DNA from: Hyphomicrobiales bacterium
GTDB lineage: Bacteria > Pseudomonadota > Alphaproteobacteria > Rhizobiales > Rhizobiaceae
Reading direction: 5' to 3'
Assembly (NCBI GenBank): GCA_900473795.1
Contig: UCMT01000052.1
Span: forward strand, 62,001 to 126,000
DNA: 64,000 bases
This document shows, piece by piece, positions 45,747 through 54,930 of this stretch. The position numbers and the translations under genes are program-made. The notes beneath the pieces are model-generated. The model was given only the letters and a program-made list of their open reading frames with translations, had not been told where the DNA came from and made no database searches. Numbering within the stretch: position 1 is the stretch's first letter; the number at the start of each line of letters is the position of its first letter.

Positions 45747-45956
45747 ATGCTATTTCAAACGGTGGTCGTCGCAGCCTTCCTTCTCACTTTGCTCGCTCTG
45801 CTCATGTTTATTTGGCCGCGCCGGGAACGTCTCCGCAGGATTTTAGCCGGCGGCGCAGCTTCCTATGTCGGCGGCGAGTACGTCGACGGCGACGGCCATT
45901 CCCCACATGCCAGCGGGGGTGATGGCGGCGGCGACGGGGGAAGTGGCGATTGCTGA
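45747..45956 (+). CDS. Small membrane protein with Gly/Asp-rich tail
   Basis: A 69-residue protein. One N-terminal helix (VVVAAFLLTLLALLMFIW, residues 6-23) is followed by the basic PRRERLRRIL, placing the rest in the cytoplasm. The C terminus is a low-complexity tail of Gly, Asp and Ser (SGGDGGGDGGSGDC). GGGAGGG precedes the ATG closely. Its stop overlaps the beginning of the next frame by seven bases. Function unknown. Confidence 0.6.
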   Translation: MLFQTVVVAAFLLTLLALLMFIWPRRERLRRILAGGAASYVGGEYVDGDGHSPHASGGDGGGDGGSGDC

Positions 45957-46218
45957 CGAAACACCTCCATTCTGTCGGAACCTGCCCGCTATGCGACCAT
46001 CAGGGTCGCCTCTATCTTCAAAAGGACCTGACCTCTCTGACGCTCTACGCTCATTGCGAGGAATGCGAGTGTGGCGCCCGGAAACCCGAGGACCTTTTCC
46101 TCATGGCGGGTTTCTGACGCTGCTGGAGGACTATGACACCGAAGACCCGACCATGGAGGAAATCTCCCGTTCGGTTTGGGCCGACCTCGCCCTCCTGCCG
46201 TCCGAGCGTAGGCATTGA
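45950..46218 (+). pseudogene. Small zinc-ribbon protein gene, frameshifted
   Basis: From TTG 45950, with GGGGGA upstream, the frame encodes TKHLHSVGTCPLCDHQGRLY, then LTLYAHCEECECG, giving two CxxC pairs typical of a zinc ribbon. It stops at 46117. In the neighbouring frame, protein-like sequence continues as GGFLTLLEDYDTEDPTMEEI and SRSVWADLALLPSERRH to 46218. A one-base change between about 46060 and 46110 best explains this. Either half could still be translated alone; the first contains the whole metal site. Confidence 0.6.
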
Positions 46219-46490
46219 CAGTGCAGAAGAGCGCAGTCCTACGATGCCAGAGAGGCTGAGCCTTTGAAGCGACGCAAGCTTATGATGCTAACGCAGCCGA
46301 TGAAGGAAATCGCGCCGGGCACGACCAACCTCATCTGTGAGGGCTTGGCCGCAACCTTGCAAGGGCAGCGTCGGAGCCTGCGAACATGGCATTTCGGTTA
46401 CGGTCATTCATCAACAGTGTGAATCGATTGGTCGCAATCGATTCACGTGAGGCGTTGGGCGGCGAGTCCGGTTTGGGCGCCTCCAGGCTC

Positions 46491-46800
46491 ATGCACCGGT
46501 ATCGCTATCGTCTCCATGTCCAACGCATCGACCCCACCGCGAACAGGGCGCGCTTCTATGTGCTATCGATCGAGCTAACACTATTACGCAATATATCCCT
46601 GGTTCGAAACTGGGGCAGGATGGGAACGCGGGATAGGAGCGCATGCATTTCTTCGAGAATGAAAAAAGCAGGCCCTCACCTTCTTCCTCGATGTTCTCCG
46701 CGAAAGACGGAAGAAAGGCATCGACCCGCCGCTCTCTGTGGAAATCATCGCCTTTGATTGCGGTTTAAAGTATTGCGCAGATGACAACGATCCCCGGTGA
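46491..46800 (+). pseudogene. WGR-domain protein gene, frameshifted
   Basis: Three frames assemble into one WGR-domain protein. Frame 1 (46491 on) gives YRLHVQRIDPTANRARFYVL and SLVRNWGRMGTR, the WGR motif itself. Frame 2 gives ERMHFFENEK around 46640-46670. Frame 3 gives ALTFFLDVLRERRKKGIDPP and SVEIIAFDCGLKYCADDNDPR, ending with TGA at 46798-46800. Two shifts near 46632 and 46672 (an A-run) would restore a single protein of about 100 residues. WGR domains bind nucleic acids and are common as short proteins in rhizobial accessory DNA. Confidence 0.75.
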
Positions 46801-46838
46801 TGACAAGGATTTGGAGTCAACATGAGGGGAAAACATCA

Positions 46839-47117
46839 ATGACAACGACGAATGAAATCGCGGATAAGGTCGCAGGCGATCACGGCCTGACCAAAGTTCA
46901 AAGCAAGGCTATCGTAGAGGCCGTGTTTGCGGCGATCACCACGGCCGCCTCTTCAGGCGCCGAGACATCTATCCCTGGCTTCGGCAAATTCAAGCTCAAG
47001 CACACGCCGGAGCGCGACGCGCGCAATCCGGCGACCGGCGCCACGATCAAAGTGGCCGCTGCAAAGAAGCTGGCCTTTACGCCTGCCAAGGCATTGAAGG
47101 ACGCGTTGAACAAGTGA
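46839..47117 (+). CDS. HU-family DNA-binding protein
   Basis: A 92-residue histone-like protein. It opens with TTTNEIADKVAGDHGLTKVQ, has SIPGFGKFKLKHTPERDARN for the DNA-contacting arm and ends KLAFTPAKALKDALNK. The RNPxTG core reads RNPATG as usual for HU/IHF. GAGGGG precedes the ATG at 46839. HU bends DNA and compacts the nucleoid. It forms a single-gene unit ended by a GC-rich hairpin. It is probably an accessory copy, since the housekeeping hupB is usually next to lon. Confidence 0.9.
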   Translation: MTTTNEIADKVAGDHGLTKVQSKAIVEAVFAAITTAASSGAETSIPGFGKFKLKHTPERDARNPATGATIKVAAAKKLAFTPAKALKDALNK

Positions 47118-47138
47118 TCCGTTGGATTTGGAAGAGCA

Positions 47139-47160
47139 GCCCCGCCTTTTTTGGCGGGGC
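47139..47160 (+). terminator. Terminator hairpin after the HU gene
   Basis: GCCCCGCC pairs with GGCGGGGC around a TTTTTT loop, 21 bases after the HU stop. The sequence after it (GCTTGTTG) has only a weak T-run. Confidence 0.7.
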
Positions 47161-47898
47161 GCTTGTTGCCATCAGTCCCGGTTAGGTCGGCAACAGATCA
47201 ACGAGAGAAGCCGTCCTCGCCTTCAACCTCCATAAGAGTGGCGTACATCGGTGCTGGGAAGCTTGGATCGTCGCGCTTGGCGGCTGAACTGATCGTGTAA
47301 GGAGCTTGTCGGCGAGGTCGGGCAGCAGGACTACAATCAGACCTTGCCGTGAGCAACGAATTCATCCCAATTCAGCTTGCGCCTGCCTTTGCCTGCCTGG
47401 CTTTAGAGCAATAGGCTGGCTGGTCAGTCGGATAGGTCGACTGAAAATCCTTCCGTACATCGCCCCGGCAGTTTTACCCGATCTGAACCGCAGAGTTGAT
47501 GTCGGCTGGCAATTTTTTTGCGCGTCACCTTTGAGATAACAGTGAGCGCAACTTGCTCGCCATCAGCCAACCCCGGCCTTGGTGTCGGGTATTCGAACTT
47601 GCTCAATATTTAAGCGATGCCGCCGAAATAGGCTATTATTTGGCCACCATACCAAGGCCCCGGCTAGTGCGACCTGTCTAAGTATCTGAATCTACATCGA
47701 GAGGAAGTTTTCGTCATCTGGCACGTCGTTTGCTTGCATTGTGGTAAGCCCGAGCAGACACCGCCGGTGACGCCCAATGTCGCGCGTCAGAAGCAAAGTT
47801 GCTGAACTTGGAAGCGCTGATCGCTGATGAGCGCGCGTTGTTCGTGGCATTTCCAGCATCAACGACTAATGGCGCAGTGCGACGCGCCGGGAGAAGCA
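47161..47898. other. Long intergenic region upstream of the NarK gene
   Basis: About 740 bases with no gene that can be supported. Short frames at 47306-47606 on both strands lack ribosome sites and family resemblance. No clear FNR-type palindrome was found before the NarK gene. Confidence 0.45.
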
Positions 47899-49167
47899 AT
47901 GTCCCTTGTTCGCCAGAGTCACAAGACATCTTCAAAGGAACAGGCTCGTGCCCTGTGGGTCTCCACAGGGGCCTTCACGATCTGCTTTGCCGTGTGGACG
48001 ATTTTTTCGATCATCGGCGTGCGCATCAAAGACGAGCTTGGCCTCAGCGAAGTGCAATTTGGCCTCTTGATCGGCATGCCGATCCTCACCGGCTCGCTGA
48101 TCCGCATCGTTCTCGGTATCTGGACCAACCGCTATGGCGGCCGGCTCGTCTACACCCTCACCATGCTGGCCGCAGCACTCGCCACCTTCCTGCTCGCTCA
48201 TGCGACCACCTATCCTCAGATGCTGGTCGCAGGGCTTGGCGTCGGCTTGGCCGGTGGCTCCTTTGCCGTCGGTGTCGCCTATGTGTCGCCCTTCTTCCCG
48301 CCGGAAAAACAAGGCACCGCGCTTGGCGTCTTCGGCGCCGGCAATGTCGGGGCGGCGGTGACCAAGTTCCTCGCACCGCTACTTCTGGTTCCCTTCGGCT
48401 GGCAGGTGGTCGCTGAAGTCTGGGCTGGCGTGCTCTTGCTGACCGCACTTGTCTTCTGGTTCTCGACCGAAGACGACCCGCAGTTCAGCGTTCGCCGCAA
48501 TTGCGGCGGGTCGCAAAAGAGCTTTTTCACGGAGTTCGAGCCGCTCAAAAACATCCAGGTTTGGCGTTTCGCGCTCTACTACTTCTTCGCTTTCGGCGGA
48601 TTCGTGGCACTCGCCCTTTGGCTGCCGCGTTACCTAGTCGGCGCCTACGATTTCCGCATCGAAACGGCGGGCATGATCGCGGCGGCCTATTCGATCCCCG
48701 GCAGCATCTTCCGCGCCTATGGCGGCGTGCTTTCCGATAAGATTGGCGCGCGCAAGATCATGTATGCCATGTTCGCCGTATCGGCAGTCGCAACGCTCAT
48801 TCTTTCCGTGCCCGCCGGCGTGGCTGGAATGCCGATCGTCGTCACTCCGGTCGCCTTCGTCGGCGTGATCTTCGTGCTCGGCTTCTGCATGAGCCTAGGC
48901 AAAGCGGCCGTCTACAAGCACATTCCCGCCTATTATCCCGCTCATGTCGGCGCCGTCGGCGGCGTGGTGGGCATGATGGGAGGCCTCGGCGGCTTCATCC
49001 TGCCGATCGCGTTCGGGTTCCTGAAAGACGCTACTGGTCTCTGGTCAAGCAGCTTCATGCTGCTCTTCGCGATCGTCGCGGTTTCGTTCATCTGGATGAA
49101 CACCTCGATCCGGCAATTCAAGCGGCGCGCCGGTGAGGGCTTGTTGGCCGGTTCCTTTGCCCGATAG
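47899..49167 (+). CDS. narK: NarK-type nitrate/nitrite MFS transporter
   Basis: A 422-residue MFS protein with twelve predicted helices. The first nitrate signature reads GLAGGSFAVGVAYVSPFFPP near residue 115, followed by KQGTALGVFGAGNVGAAVT. The second reads VGMMGGLGGFILPIAFG near residue 360. These place it with NarK/NasA carriers that import nitrate or exchange nitrate for nitrite. GGGAG lies five bases before ATG 47899. No nitrate reductase or nas genes are in the window, so it works with enzymes encoded elsewhere. A near-perfect terminator follows. Confidence 0.9.
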   Translation: MSLVRQSHKTSSKEQARALWVSTGAFTICFAVWTIFSIIGVRIKDELGLSEVQFGLLIGMPILTGSLIRIVLGIWTNRYGGRLVYTLTMLAAALATFLLAHATTYPQMLVAGLGVGLAGGSFAVGVAYVSPFFPPEKQGTALGVFGAGNVGAAVTKFLAPLLLVPFGWQVVAEVWAGVLLLTALVFWFSTEDDPQFSVRRNCGGSQKSFFTEFEPLKNIQVWRFALYYFFAFGGFVALALWLPRYLVGAYDFRIETAGMIAAAYSIPGSIFRAYGGVLSDKIGARKIMYAMFAVSAVATLILSVPAGVAGMPIVVTPVAFVGVIFVLGFCMSLGKAAVYKHIPAYYPAHVGAVGGVVGMMGGLGGFILPIAFGFLKDATGLWSSSFMLLFAIVAVSFIWMNTSIRQFKRRAGEGLLAGSFAR

Positions 49168-49273
49168 TTGTTCCCAATGGTGCCGCATGGCGGCTCCCGA
49201 AGACCGCATGGCGGCACAACAATGGAGCCAAATCATTCGTTTCCCCGCAGGGATTGCCAAAACCCTGCTTACT

Positions 49274-49302
49274 GCCCGGCACCTGGTGCCGGGCTTTTTT
49301 TT
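49274..49302 (+). terminator. Intrinsic terminator after narK
   Basis: A perfect 9-bp stem, GCCCGGCAC with GTGCCGGGC, and a 3-base loop are followed directly by eight Ts. It is the best rho-independent terminator in the window. Confidence 0.93.
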
Positions 49303-49546
49303 GATCTGGTCTGGCGCCAAGGGCGCTTCCTCATTGAATATTGACGCCCCTACAGATGAACCAGCCGGGCTGTCGCCAAGATCAGCGTGCGTCATCGCTG
49401 CGACGCTATATGGAGGTCCTTGGCGGCATATTGGAGATCACGACGCGCATCCTCGTGACGCTCTGCGGCGCGCAAGATTCCCTTTATCGTGCTGACGGCA
49501 ATCGTTCTGGGCTGTGCGAGACGACTCGAATAGCCGTCGGCAACTC

Positions 49547-49711
49547 TCACATTGGGCGTGGGGTGGCAATGAATTGGTAGTAGGACCAGACCGTGACCAG
49601 CGCCGCGGTGATAGCGAGCCAAATCAACGCCTTTTTCATCCCTGGGGTGACCGTCCTCGGCTGCTTCTGTAGCTTACGCTTGCGAAATTTGATGATGTTG
49701 TTGTCGTTCAT
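49547..49711 (-). CDS. Small single-helix membrane protein
   Basis: A 54-residue protein. A basic N-terminal half (IIKFRKRKLQKQPRTVTPGM) is followed by one helix (ALIWLAITAALVTVWSYYQF, residues 28-47) and a short outside tail. The arrangement suggests a cytoplasmic N terminus. GAGGA lies five bases before the ATG at 49711. It reads in the same direction as the proline-rich gene upstream. Family not recognised; such short basic membrane proteins are common in rhizobia. Confidence 0.65.
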   Translation of the reverse strand: MNDNNIIKFRKRKLQKQPRTVTPGMKKALIWLAITAALVTVWSYYQFIATPRPM

Positions 49712-49834
49712 ATTGGTCCTCGTCGATGTCCCAAATTCCATACCACAGGAAACGCTACCGGCAGAGCCATCAGGGGTCAAAAAACTCTCGCGGCCACGCA
49801 TCGGCGATCGCCGCTTTAAATGGCGATCGTTTCA

Positions 49835-50008
49835 TCACACTGCATCGTGCGCAGTCGCTGCGGATCCCGCCGAAGGAGCGTTTTCGAAAAAGTTCGAGAC
49901 GCTGGGGCGGGTCGGGTCCTCATCCGGATTCGGCGGTGGCTCTTCGTCGGGACGGCGATCCGGATCGGGTTCCTCGACAGGTCGGTCGGGCTCTCCGATC
50001 GGCGGCAT
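49835..50008 (-). CDS. Short proline/acid-rich protein
   Basis: A 57-residue product rich in Pro, Asp and Glu (PPIGEPDRPVEEPDPDRRPD, then EEPPPNPDEDPTRPSVSNFF). The same frame stays open upstream to about 50070 without a usual start, so the true N terminus may be longer. An AAGGAG lies near 50070 with no ATG, GTG or TTG in this frame after it. Proline-rich acidic short proteins of this look occur in Rhizobium genomes. The plus-strand Gly/Ser-rich frame over the same bases is judged to be the shadow. Confidence 0.5.
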   Translation of the reverse strand: MPPIGEPDRPVEEPDPDRRPDEEPPPNPDEDPTRPSVSNFFENAPSAGSAATAHDAV

Positions 50009-50090
50009 GGGCGGAAGTGACCCCGGATCGTCAGGGCCGGGATTTACGGGTGTGCTCGCAGGTAGATCTCCTTAGTGGATTTCTCGCAGA

Positions 50091-50118
50091 CGAAAAACCC
50101 CGCCAAAGCGGGGTTTCG
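50091..50118 (-). terminator. Intrinsic terminator of the alr-dadA-ridA operon
   Basis: On the minus strand AAACCCCGC pairs with GCGGGGTTT around a 4-base loop and TTTT follows. It lies 35 bases after the ridA stop. Confidence 0.88.
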
Positions 50119-50152
50119 TTTCTGGGGTGGCCGGACTGAAGCGGTTGTCGCC

Positions 50153-50533
50153 TCAATCGAGCGCGATGACCGCCTCTATCTCGACCTTTGCGCCCTTCGG
50201 GAGGGCTTTGACCTCATAGCACGCGCGTGCAGGAAAGGGCTTGCTGAAGAAGCCTGTATAGACCTTGTTGATTTCGGCGAAATGGCTGAGATCGGTTAGC
50301 AGAACGGTCGTCTTGACCGTGTTCCTGAGGCTGGTGCCAGCGGCGGCCGCGATGGCGGCGAGGTTCTTGAGGCACTGGTCGGCCTGGGCGATCGCATCGT
50401 CCGAGTTGAACTCCCCGGTCGCCGGATCAATCGGCAACTGGCCCGAGACGAACAGCAGGTTGCCGACCTTGATCGCCTGCGAGAAGGGTCCGACAGCGCC
50501 GGGCGCGTCATTCGTATGGATTTCCTGGATCAT
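50153..50533 (-). CDS. ridA: RidA-family reactive imine deaminase
   Basis: A 126-residue RidA (YjgF/YER057c/UK114) protein, which hydrolyses reactive enamines and imines such as 2-aminoacrylate to keto acids in the cytoplasm. GPFSQAIKVGNLLFVSGQLP is at residues 15-34, and the active-site Arg is in FPARACYEVKALPKGAKVEI near residue 104. AGAGAGG lies six bases before the ATG at 50533. As the third gene after alr and dadA it would clear imines made when the dehydrogenase oxidises D-amino acids. A terminator follows. Confidence 0.93.
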   Translation of the reverse strand: MIQEIHTNDAPGAVGPFSQAIKVGNLLFVSGQLPIDPATGEFNSDDAIAQADQCLKNLAAIAAAAGTSLRNTVKTTVLLTDLSHFAEINKVYTGFFSKPFPARACYEVKALPKGAKVEIEAVIALD

Positions 50534-50569
50534 GTTTTGCCTCTCTGCAAGGTGGTTGAATAAAGCCAT

Positions 50570-51820
50570 TCAGGCATAACGCGCTATTGCCAGGTCGGTG
50601 GCGTCGATATCCGGCCTGCGGCCGGTGACGAGATCGGCAATCACCCGCGCCGAGCCGGAGCTCATCGTCCAGCCGAGCGTGCCGTGGCCGGCGTTGAGGA
50701 AGAGGCCGGCGATCTTGGTCGGTCCGATCACCGGTGTTCCATCCGGCGTCATCGGTCGCAGGCCCGACCAAAATGTAGCCTTGCTGACATCACCGCCGGG
50801 GAAGAGATCCATGACCGAATGTTCCAGCGCGCGGCGGCGAGCTTGGCCGAGATCGTTGGTATAGCCGGAAATTTCCGCCATACCGCCGACGCGGATACGG
50901 TCCCCGAGCCGCGTGATGGCGATCTTGTAGGTCTCGTCCATCACCGTCGATTCCGGAGCACGCAAGGCATCGGTGATCGGAATGGTCAGGGAATAGCCTT
51001 TGACGGGATAGACCGGCAGCTTGAGGTCGTAGCGCTTCAGGAGCAGTGGAGAATAGCTGCCGAGCGCGACGACGACGGCATCGGCACGCAGCTTCTCGCG
51101 GTTGGTCACGACGCCACGCACCCGGCCGCTTTCGATATCCAGACCATTGATTTCCGTGCCCCAGGAGAAGCGTACGCCAAACCCTTCTGCCTTCTTCGCC
51201 AGCCCATTGGCGAATTTGAAGCAATCGCCGGTTTCGTCCTTTGGCGTCAAAAGGCCGCCGACGATCTTGTCGCGCACATGTTTAAGCGCCGGCTCGACGC
51301 GGATGCAGCCGTCGCGGTCGAGCACTTCGTAGGGAATGCCGTCGGCGGCAAGCGCCTTGACGTCCTTGCCCGACGCGTCAAGTTGCTGCTGTGTGCGGAA
51401 CAGTTGCAGCGTGCCCCGCATGCGTTCGTCATAGGCGATGCCGGTTTCGGCGCGCAGCGCGGCGAGCGAAACGCGGCTGTAGTCCGCAAGCCGCAGCATT
51501 CGGCTCTTGTTGATGGCGTAGCGTTTTGATGTGCAGTTGGAGAGCATCTTAGCCAGCCAGGACAGCATGGCGGTATCGACCTTCGGGCGCAGGATCAACG
51601 GCGCGTGCTGCATGAAGAGCCACTTCATCGCCTTCATGGGAATGCCGGGAGCGGCCCAGGGCGAGCAATAGCCGAACGAGACTTCGCCGGCATTGGCAAA
51701 GCTGGTCTCCAGCGCCGGACCAGGCTGGCGATCAACAACGGTCACCTCGTGTCCGGACTTGGCAAGCTGATAGGCCGACGTCACCCCGATGATGCCGGCG
51801 CCAAGAACGATAACTTTCAT
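50570..51820 (-). CDS. dadA: D-amino acid dehydrogenase (FAD-dependent)
   Basis: A 416-residue membrane-associated flavoenzyme that oxidises D-alanine and other D-amino acids to keto acids and ammonia, passing electrons to the respiratory chain. The FAD-binding GxGxxG is [18 protein letters not shown] at the N terminus. Family blocks include [20 protein letters not shown] near residue 39 and [19 protein letters not shown] near residue 345. It lies 24 bases downstream of the alanine racemase gene, so L-alanine would be racemised and then oxidised. Confidence 0.94.
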   Translation of the reverse strand: MKVIVLGAGIIGVTSAYQLAKSGHEVTVVDRQPGPALETSFANAGEVSFGYCSPWAAPGIPMKAMKWLFMQHAPLILRPKVDTAMLSWLAKMLSNCTSKRYAINKSRMLRLADYSRVSLAALRAETGIAYDERMRGTLQLFRTQQQLDASGKDVKALAADGIPYEVLDRDGCIRVEPALKHVRDKIVGGLLTPKDETGDCFKFANGLAKKAEGFGVRFSWGTEINGLDIESGRVRGVVTNREKLRADAVVVALGSYSPLLLKRYDLKLPVYPVKGYSLTIPITDALRAPESTVMDETYKIAITRLGDRIRVGGMAEISGYTNDLGQARRRALEHSVMDLFPGGDVSKATFWSGLRPMTPDGTPVIGPTKIAGLFLNAGHGTLGWTMSSGSARVIADLVTGRRPDIDATDLAIARYA

Positions 51821-51844
51821 AATGCCCTCACTGGAAAGACAGGT

Positions 51845-52972
51845 TTACCGGTATCGCCGCTGATAGCGATTGCCGAGACCGGTCAGGATTTCGTACGAAA
51901 TGGTTCGTGCGTCGCGGGCGACGTCCTCGAGCGTCTGGTGGGGACCGAGGACTTCCACGAGGCTGCCGAGTGTCAGCCGGCCTTCCGGCAAGGCGGTGAT
52001 ATCGACGGTTATGCTGTCCATGGAGACGCGGCCGACGATCGGCAGGCGGATGCCGTCGCAATACACGGCGCCCTTGCCGCTGAGGCTGCGCAGCAGGCCG
52101 TCAGCGTAACCAGCGGCAATGGTCGCGAGGCGGGTTACGCCCTGGGTGACATGGGTGCCGCTGTAGCCAACGCGGACGTCAGCCGGCACGGTCCGCACCT
52201 GCACTACAGCGACATCGAGATGCACGACCGGCTCCATCGGGTTCGGCTGGCCAACCGTCGGCGCGCCGCCATAGAGCGCGATTCCGGGACGGGCGAGAGT
52301 ACCGTGATAGGCATCGCCCAGGAAAATACCGCCCGAATTGGCAAAGCAGACGTCGAACTCGGAAAACTCTTCCGCAACGCGGTTCATCTCAGCAAGCTGG
52401 TCGCCATTCTGCTCGCTGTCGGCATCATCGGCCGAGGCAAGATGGCTCATGATGAACAGGATCTCGATCATACCGGAGGTTTTCAGAAGGGTGGCAATGG
52501 CCGTTCGTTCTTCCGGCGGTACGCCAAGGCGCGACATGCCGGTATCGAACTGCAGCACAGCCGGCAGACGGCGCTTCAGGCGCTCAGCTTCGCCGGCCCA
52601 TTGGTGCAAGTGTTCCAGCGAATTTATTACGGGAATGATGCCCGCTTCGGCGCAGGCACACTCATTGCCGGGCTGCAGACCGTTCAGCACAAAGACCTGC
52701 GCGTCGCCGGAGAGAAGCGGCCGGAGTCGCAACGCCTCGAAAAATTGGGCGACAAAGAAATGTCGGCAACCATAGCCATAGAGCGCCTCGCTGACGTGTT
52801 CAACACCGAGTCCATACGCATCGGCCTTGACCACGGCGGCCGCACGCGCCGGCGCAACTTCCGCCGACAGCTTCTCGTAGTTCCGGGCAAGGGCGCCAAG
52901 GTTGATGGTGAGATATCCTGAGGCACCTTCCGTGGCGGGGCGGAGCTGATGATCCAAAATCGCGCTCTCCAA
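51845..52972 (-). CDS. dadX: Alanine racemase (catabolic type)
   Basis: A 375-residue PLP enzyme that interconverts L- and D-alanine. The cofactor lysine is Lys49 in VVKADAYGLG and the second catalytic residue is Tyr270 in VRVGYSGTHV. Both are intact. TTG 52972 is chosen since GGAG lies six bases upstream and the product then has the usual family length; the frame is open up to 53113 but that part overlaps the divergent regulator. As the first gene before dadA it is the catabolic DadX type, not the cell-wall enzyme. The operon is probably activated by the divergent Lrp-type regulator in the presence of alanine. Confidence 0.93.
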   Translation of the reverse strand: MESAILDHQLRPATEGASGYLTINLGALARNYEKLSAEVAPARAAAVVKADAYGLGVEHVSEALYGYGCRHFFVAQFFEALRLRPLLSGDAQVFVLNGLQPGNECACAEAGIIPVINSLEHLHQWAGEAERLKRRLPAVLQFDTGMSRLGVPPEERTAIATLLKTSGMIEILFIMSHLASADDADSEQNGDQLAEMNRVAEEFSEFDVCFANSGGIFLGDAYHGTLARPGIALYGGAPTVGQPNPMEPVVHLDVAVVQVRTVPADVRVGYSGTHVTQGVTRLATIAAGYADGLLRSLSGKGAVYCDGIRLPIVGRVSMDSITVDITALPEGRLTLGSLVEVLGPHQTLEDVARDARTISYEILTGLGNRYQRRYR

Positions 52973-53094
52973 TTGCGTCTCCAGTCGACGCGAACCTATT
53001 GAAAGGATCGTGAAATTGCCGACGAAACAGTGATTGATTATTGCTTGAAACCATGATTTTTGAAAGAAACGACGAAGATTTGGAATAATCAGCG

Positions 53095-53559
53095 ATGACG
53101 TCCCTGGATGCAATTGACCGCAACATTCTAAGGCTCCTGCGCCTCGATGCGCGCATGAGCAACGCGCGTCTGGCGGTCGAAGTCGGCCTGTCCCCGTCGG
53201 CCTGCCTCAGGCGGATCAAACTGATGGAGCAAAGCGGCGTGATTCGCGGCTACACCGCGCTGGTGGACGCGTCGAATGCCGAGAAGGCCATCGCTGTGAT
53301 CATCAACATCACGCTTGAACGGCAGACAGAAGACCGTCTCGACCGCTTCGAGGCTGCTGTGCGCAAGCATCCCGAAATCCGCGAGTGTTTTCTGATGACG
53401 GGCGGCTCGGACTACCTTCTGCGCGTCGAGGTGGCCAACGCTGCGGAGTTCGAGCGGATTCACAAGGAAATCCTATCGACCCTTCCGGGCGTACTGCGAA
53501 TTCATTCGAGCTTCTCGATCCGAAACGTGCTGGCAACGCGGACAAACAGGCAACGGTAA
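53095..53559 (+). CDS. Lrp/AsnC-family regulator of the alanine operon
   Basis: A 154-residue Lrp-type protein. Residues 4-60 form the helix-turn-helix (LDAIDRNILRLLRLDARMSN, then LSPSACLRRIKLMEQSGVI), and residues 68-145 the RAM ligand-binding domain (TGGSDYLLRVEV near residue 100). It is divergent from alr-dadA-ridA with 122 bases between, the standard place for the alanine-responsive DadR-type activator. The 122-base gap holds no perfect palindrome; Lrp sites are degenerate. Confidence 0.9.
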   Translation: MTSLDAIDRNILRLLRLDARMSNARLAVEVGLSPSACLRRIKLMEQSGVIRGYTALVDASNAEKAIAVIINITLERQTEDRLDRFEAAVRKHPEIRECFLMTGGSDYLLRVEVANAAEFERIHKEILSTLPGVLRIHSSFSIRNVLATRTNRQR

Positions 53560-54146
53560 TCACCTGTCGACGTCTTTGGGGAAGAAGGCAGGCATTCGTG
53601 CAATCCCTCAGGATGAGGGTCTGGCGTCGGTTTTCACGTTCCAGACCAGCCCATGATCCGCAAAGCCGACTCCAAGCTAACCTGGTGGAGTGGCCGCCGC
53701 GCCGCGCTGCGACGACGATCTCTGTGAAGCCGTTCTGAAAGCGTCGGGAATGGTGCGGCGACCTTGAACTGCTTGGCGCTCTCTGGGTGCGAGACTCGAT
53801 GCATATCTCGACGCTTTTTCTGCAACATCAGTTCTCTATTTGTGCTGTGCGCGCAGATGGATCGTCCAAGATGGAAATTGCAAACGCCTATTGGGTTGTT
53901 TTGATCGAAGTTGGTCAATAGGCAGGACATCGTACCCATCGCCACCAGCCATGGATTGACGGCCTGCCCCACCGCCGCACTAAACCATTCGACAATTTTT
54001 CAATTGCTGCAGGAGGTGCGCAGCATTTGGCGTCCGCTCAAGAAACACGACGGGCGGTTGGAAGCGGTAGCCTGACAATCACCCGACGCTACGACGCGAC
54101 TTCGCCAATCCCCGCTGCTGTTGGCCCGCCCCTCGGGCCGTGCGGT
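53560..54146. other. Long intergenic region between Lrp and the second peptide operon
   Basis: About 590 bases between convergent units. A minus-strand frame at 53634-53972 includes HRVSHPESAKQFKVAAPFP, somewhat protein-like but without a family. An 8-bp inverted repeat, CTGTTGGC at 54118-54125 and GCCAACAG near 54150, overlaps the end of the ATPase gene. Nothing else was supported. Confidence 0.4.
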
Positions 54147-54929
54147 TCAGCCAACAGCTACTTCGCGCGGAGGTTTGGTGGCAACATATCCTCTGCTGCC
54201 ATCAAGTAGGTTTCTCGTGTAGGGATGAGCAACGTCGCCTCGAAACAGACTTGACCTCGTTGTGACCTCTACGAAAATTCCATCATGCATCACAGCGATA
54301 CGATCACAAAGATGCGCGATGACCGCCATGTCGTGACTGACGAGGACATAGGTCAGATTCTCGCGCTCGCGGAGGTCTTTGAGGAGATTGAGAATTTCAG
54401 CCTGGATAGACACATCCAGGGCCGATGTCGGTTCGTCCAGGAGCAGAATCCGTGGCTTCAGGATCAATGCACGGGCGATTGCCACCCTCTGGCGCTGTCC
54501 ACCGGACAGCTGATGCGGAAAACGATAGCGGAAATTGTGCGACAGGCCCACATCGCGCAACACTTCCTCTATTCGTTCATGCCGCCGGTCCATTCCCTGA
54601 ATTTCCAGAGGCTCAAGCAATGTTCGCCCAATCGTGTGGCGAGGGTGGATCGACCCGAACGGATCCTGAAACACCATTTGCTGCTTGGCGAGCTGGCTTT
54701 TCGTCCGTTTCGGATCGGCGCCCTCGCCATCGATGACGATCGAGCCACTCCAGTTCTTGATTCTTCCGGCCAGCGCTCCCAGAACGGTGGACTTGCCGCA
54801 CCCGCTTTCTCCGACGAGGCCAAATGTCTCGCCTTTCGCGACCTCGAACGAGACATCCCGCAGGACCTTCAGCGCATTATGCCCATGGCCATAGGATACA
54901 GCGAGATTTTCTACCTTGATCATCGTCAT
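54147..54929 (-). CDS. Peptide ABC transporter ATPase, DppF type
   Basis: A 260-residue ATPase of the oligopeptide family. Walker A is GESGCGKST near residue 41, the signature LSGGQRQRVAIARAL near residue 142 and Walker B LLLDEPTSALD near residue 162. The C-terminal VAHPYTRNLLDG is the family tail. Its ATG starts one base after the stop of the DppD-type gene (TGAGATG). It is the last gene of the second peptide-type operon. Confidence 0.92.
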   Translation of the reverse strand: MTMIKVENLAVSYGHGHNALKVLRDVSFEVAKGETFGLVGESGCGKSTVLGALAGRIKNWSGSIVIDGEGADPKRTKSQLAKQQMVFQDPFGSIHPRHTIGRTLLEPLEIQGMDRRHERIEEVLRDVGLSHNFRYRFPHQLSGGQRQRVAIARALILKPRILLLDEPTSALDVSIQAEILNLLKDLRERENLTYVLVSHDMAVIAHLCDRIAVMHDGIFVEVTTRSSLFRGDVAHPYTRNLLDGSRGYVATKPPREVAVG

Positions 54930-54930
54930 C

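Noticed and set aside
49392-49475. A short minus-strand frame RAAERHEDARRDLQYAAKDL
   Set aside because: Helical-looking but only about 27 codons, starting at TTG very close to its AAAGGGA; insufficient to call.
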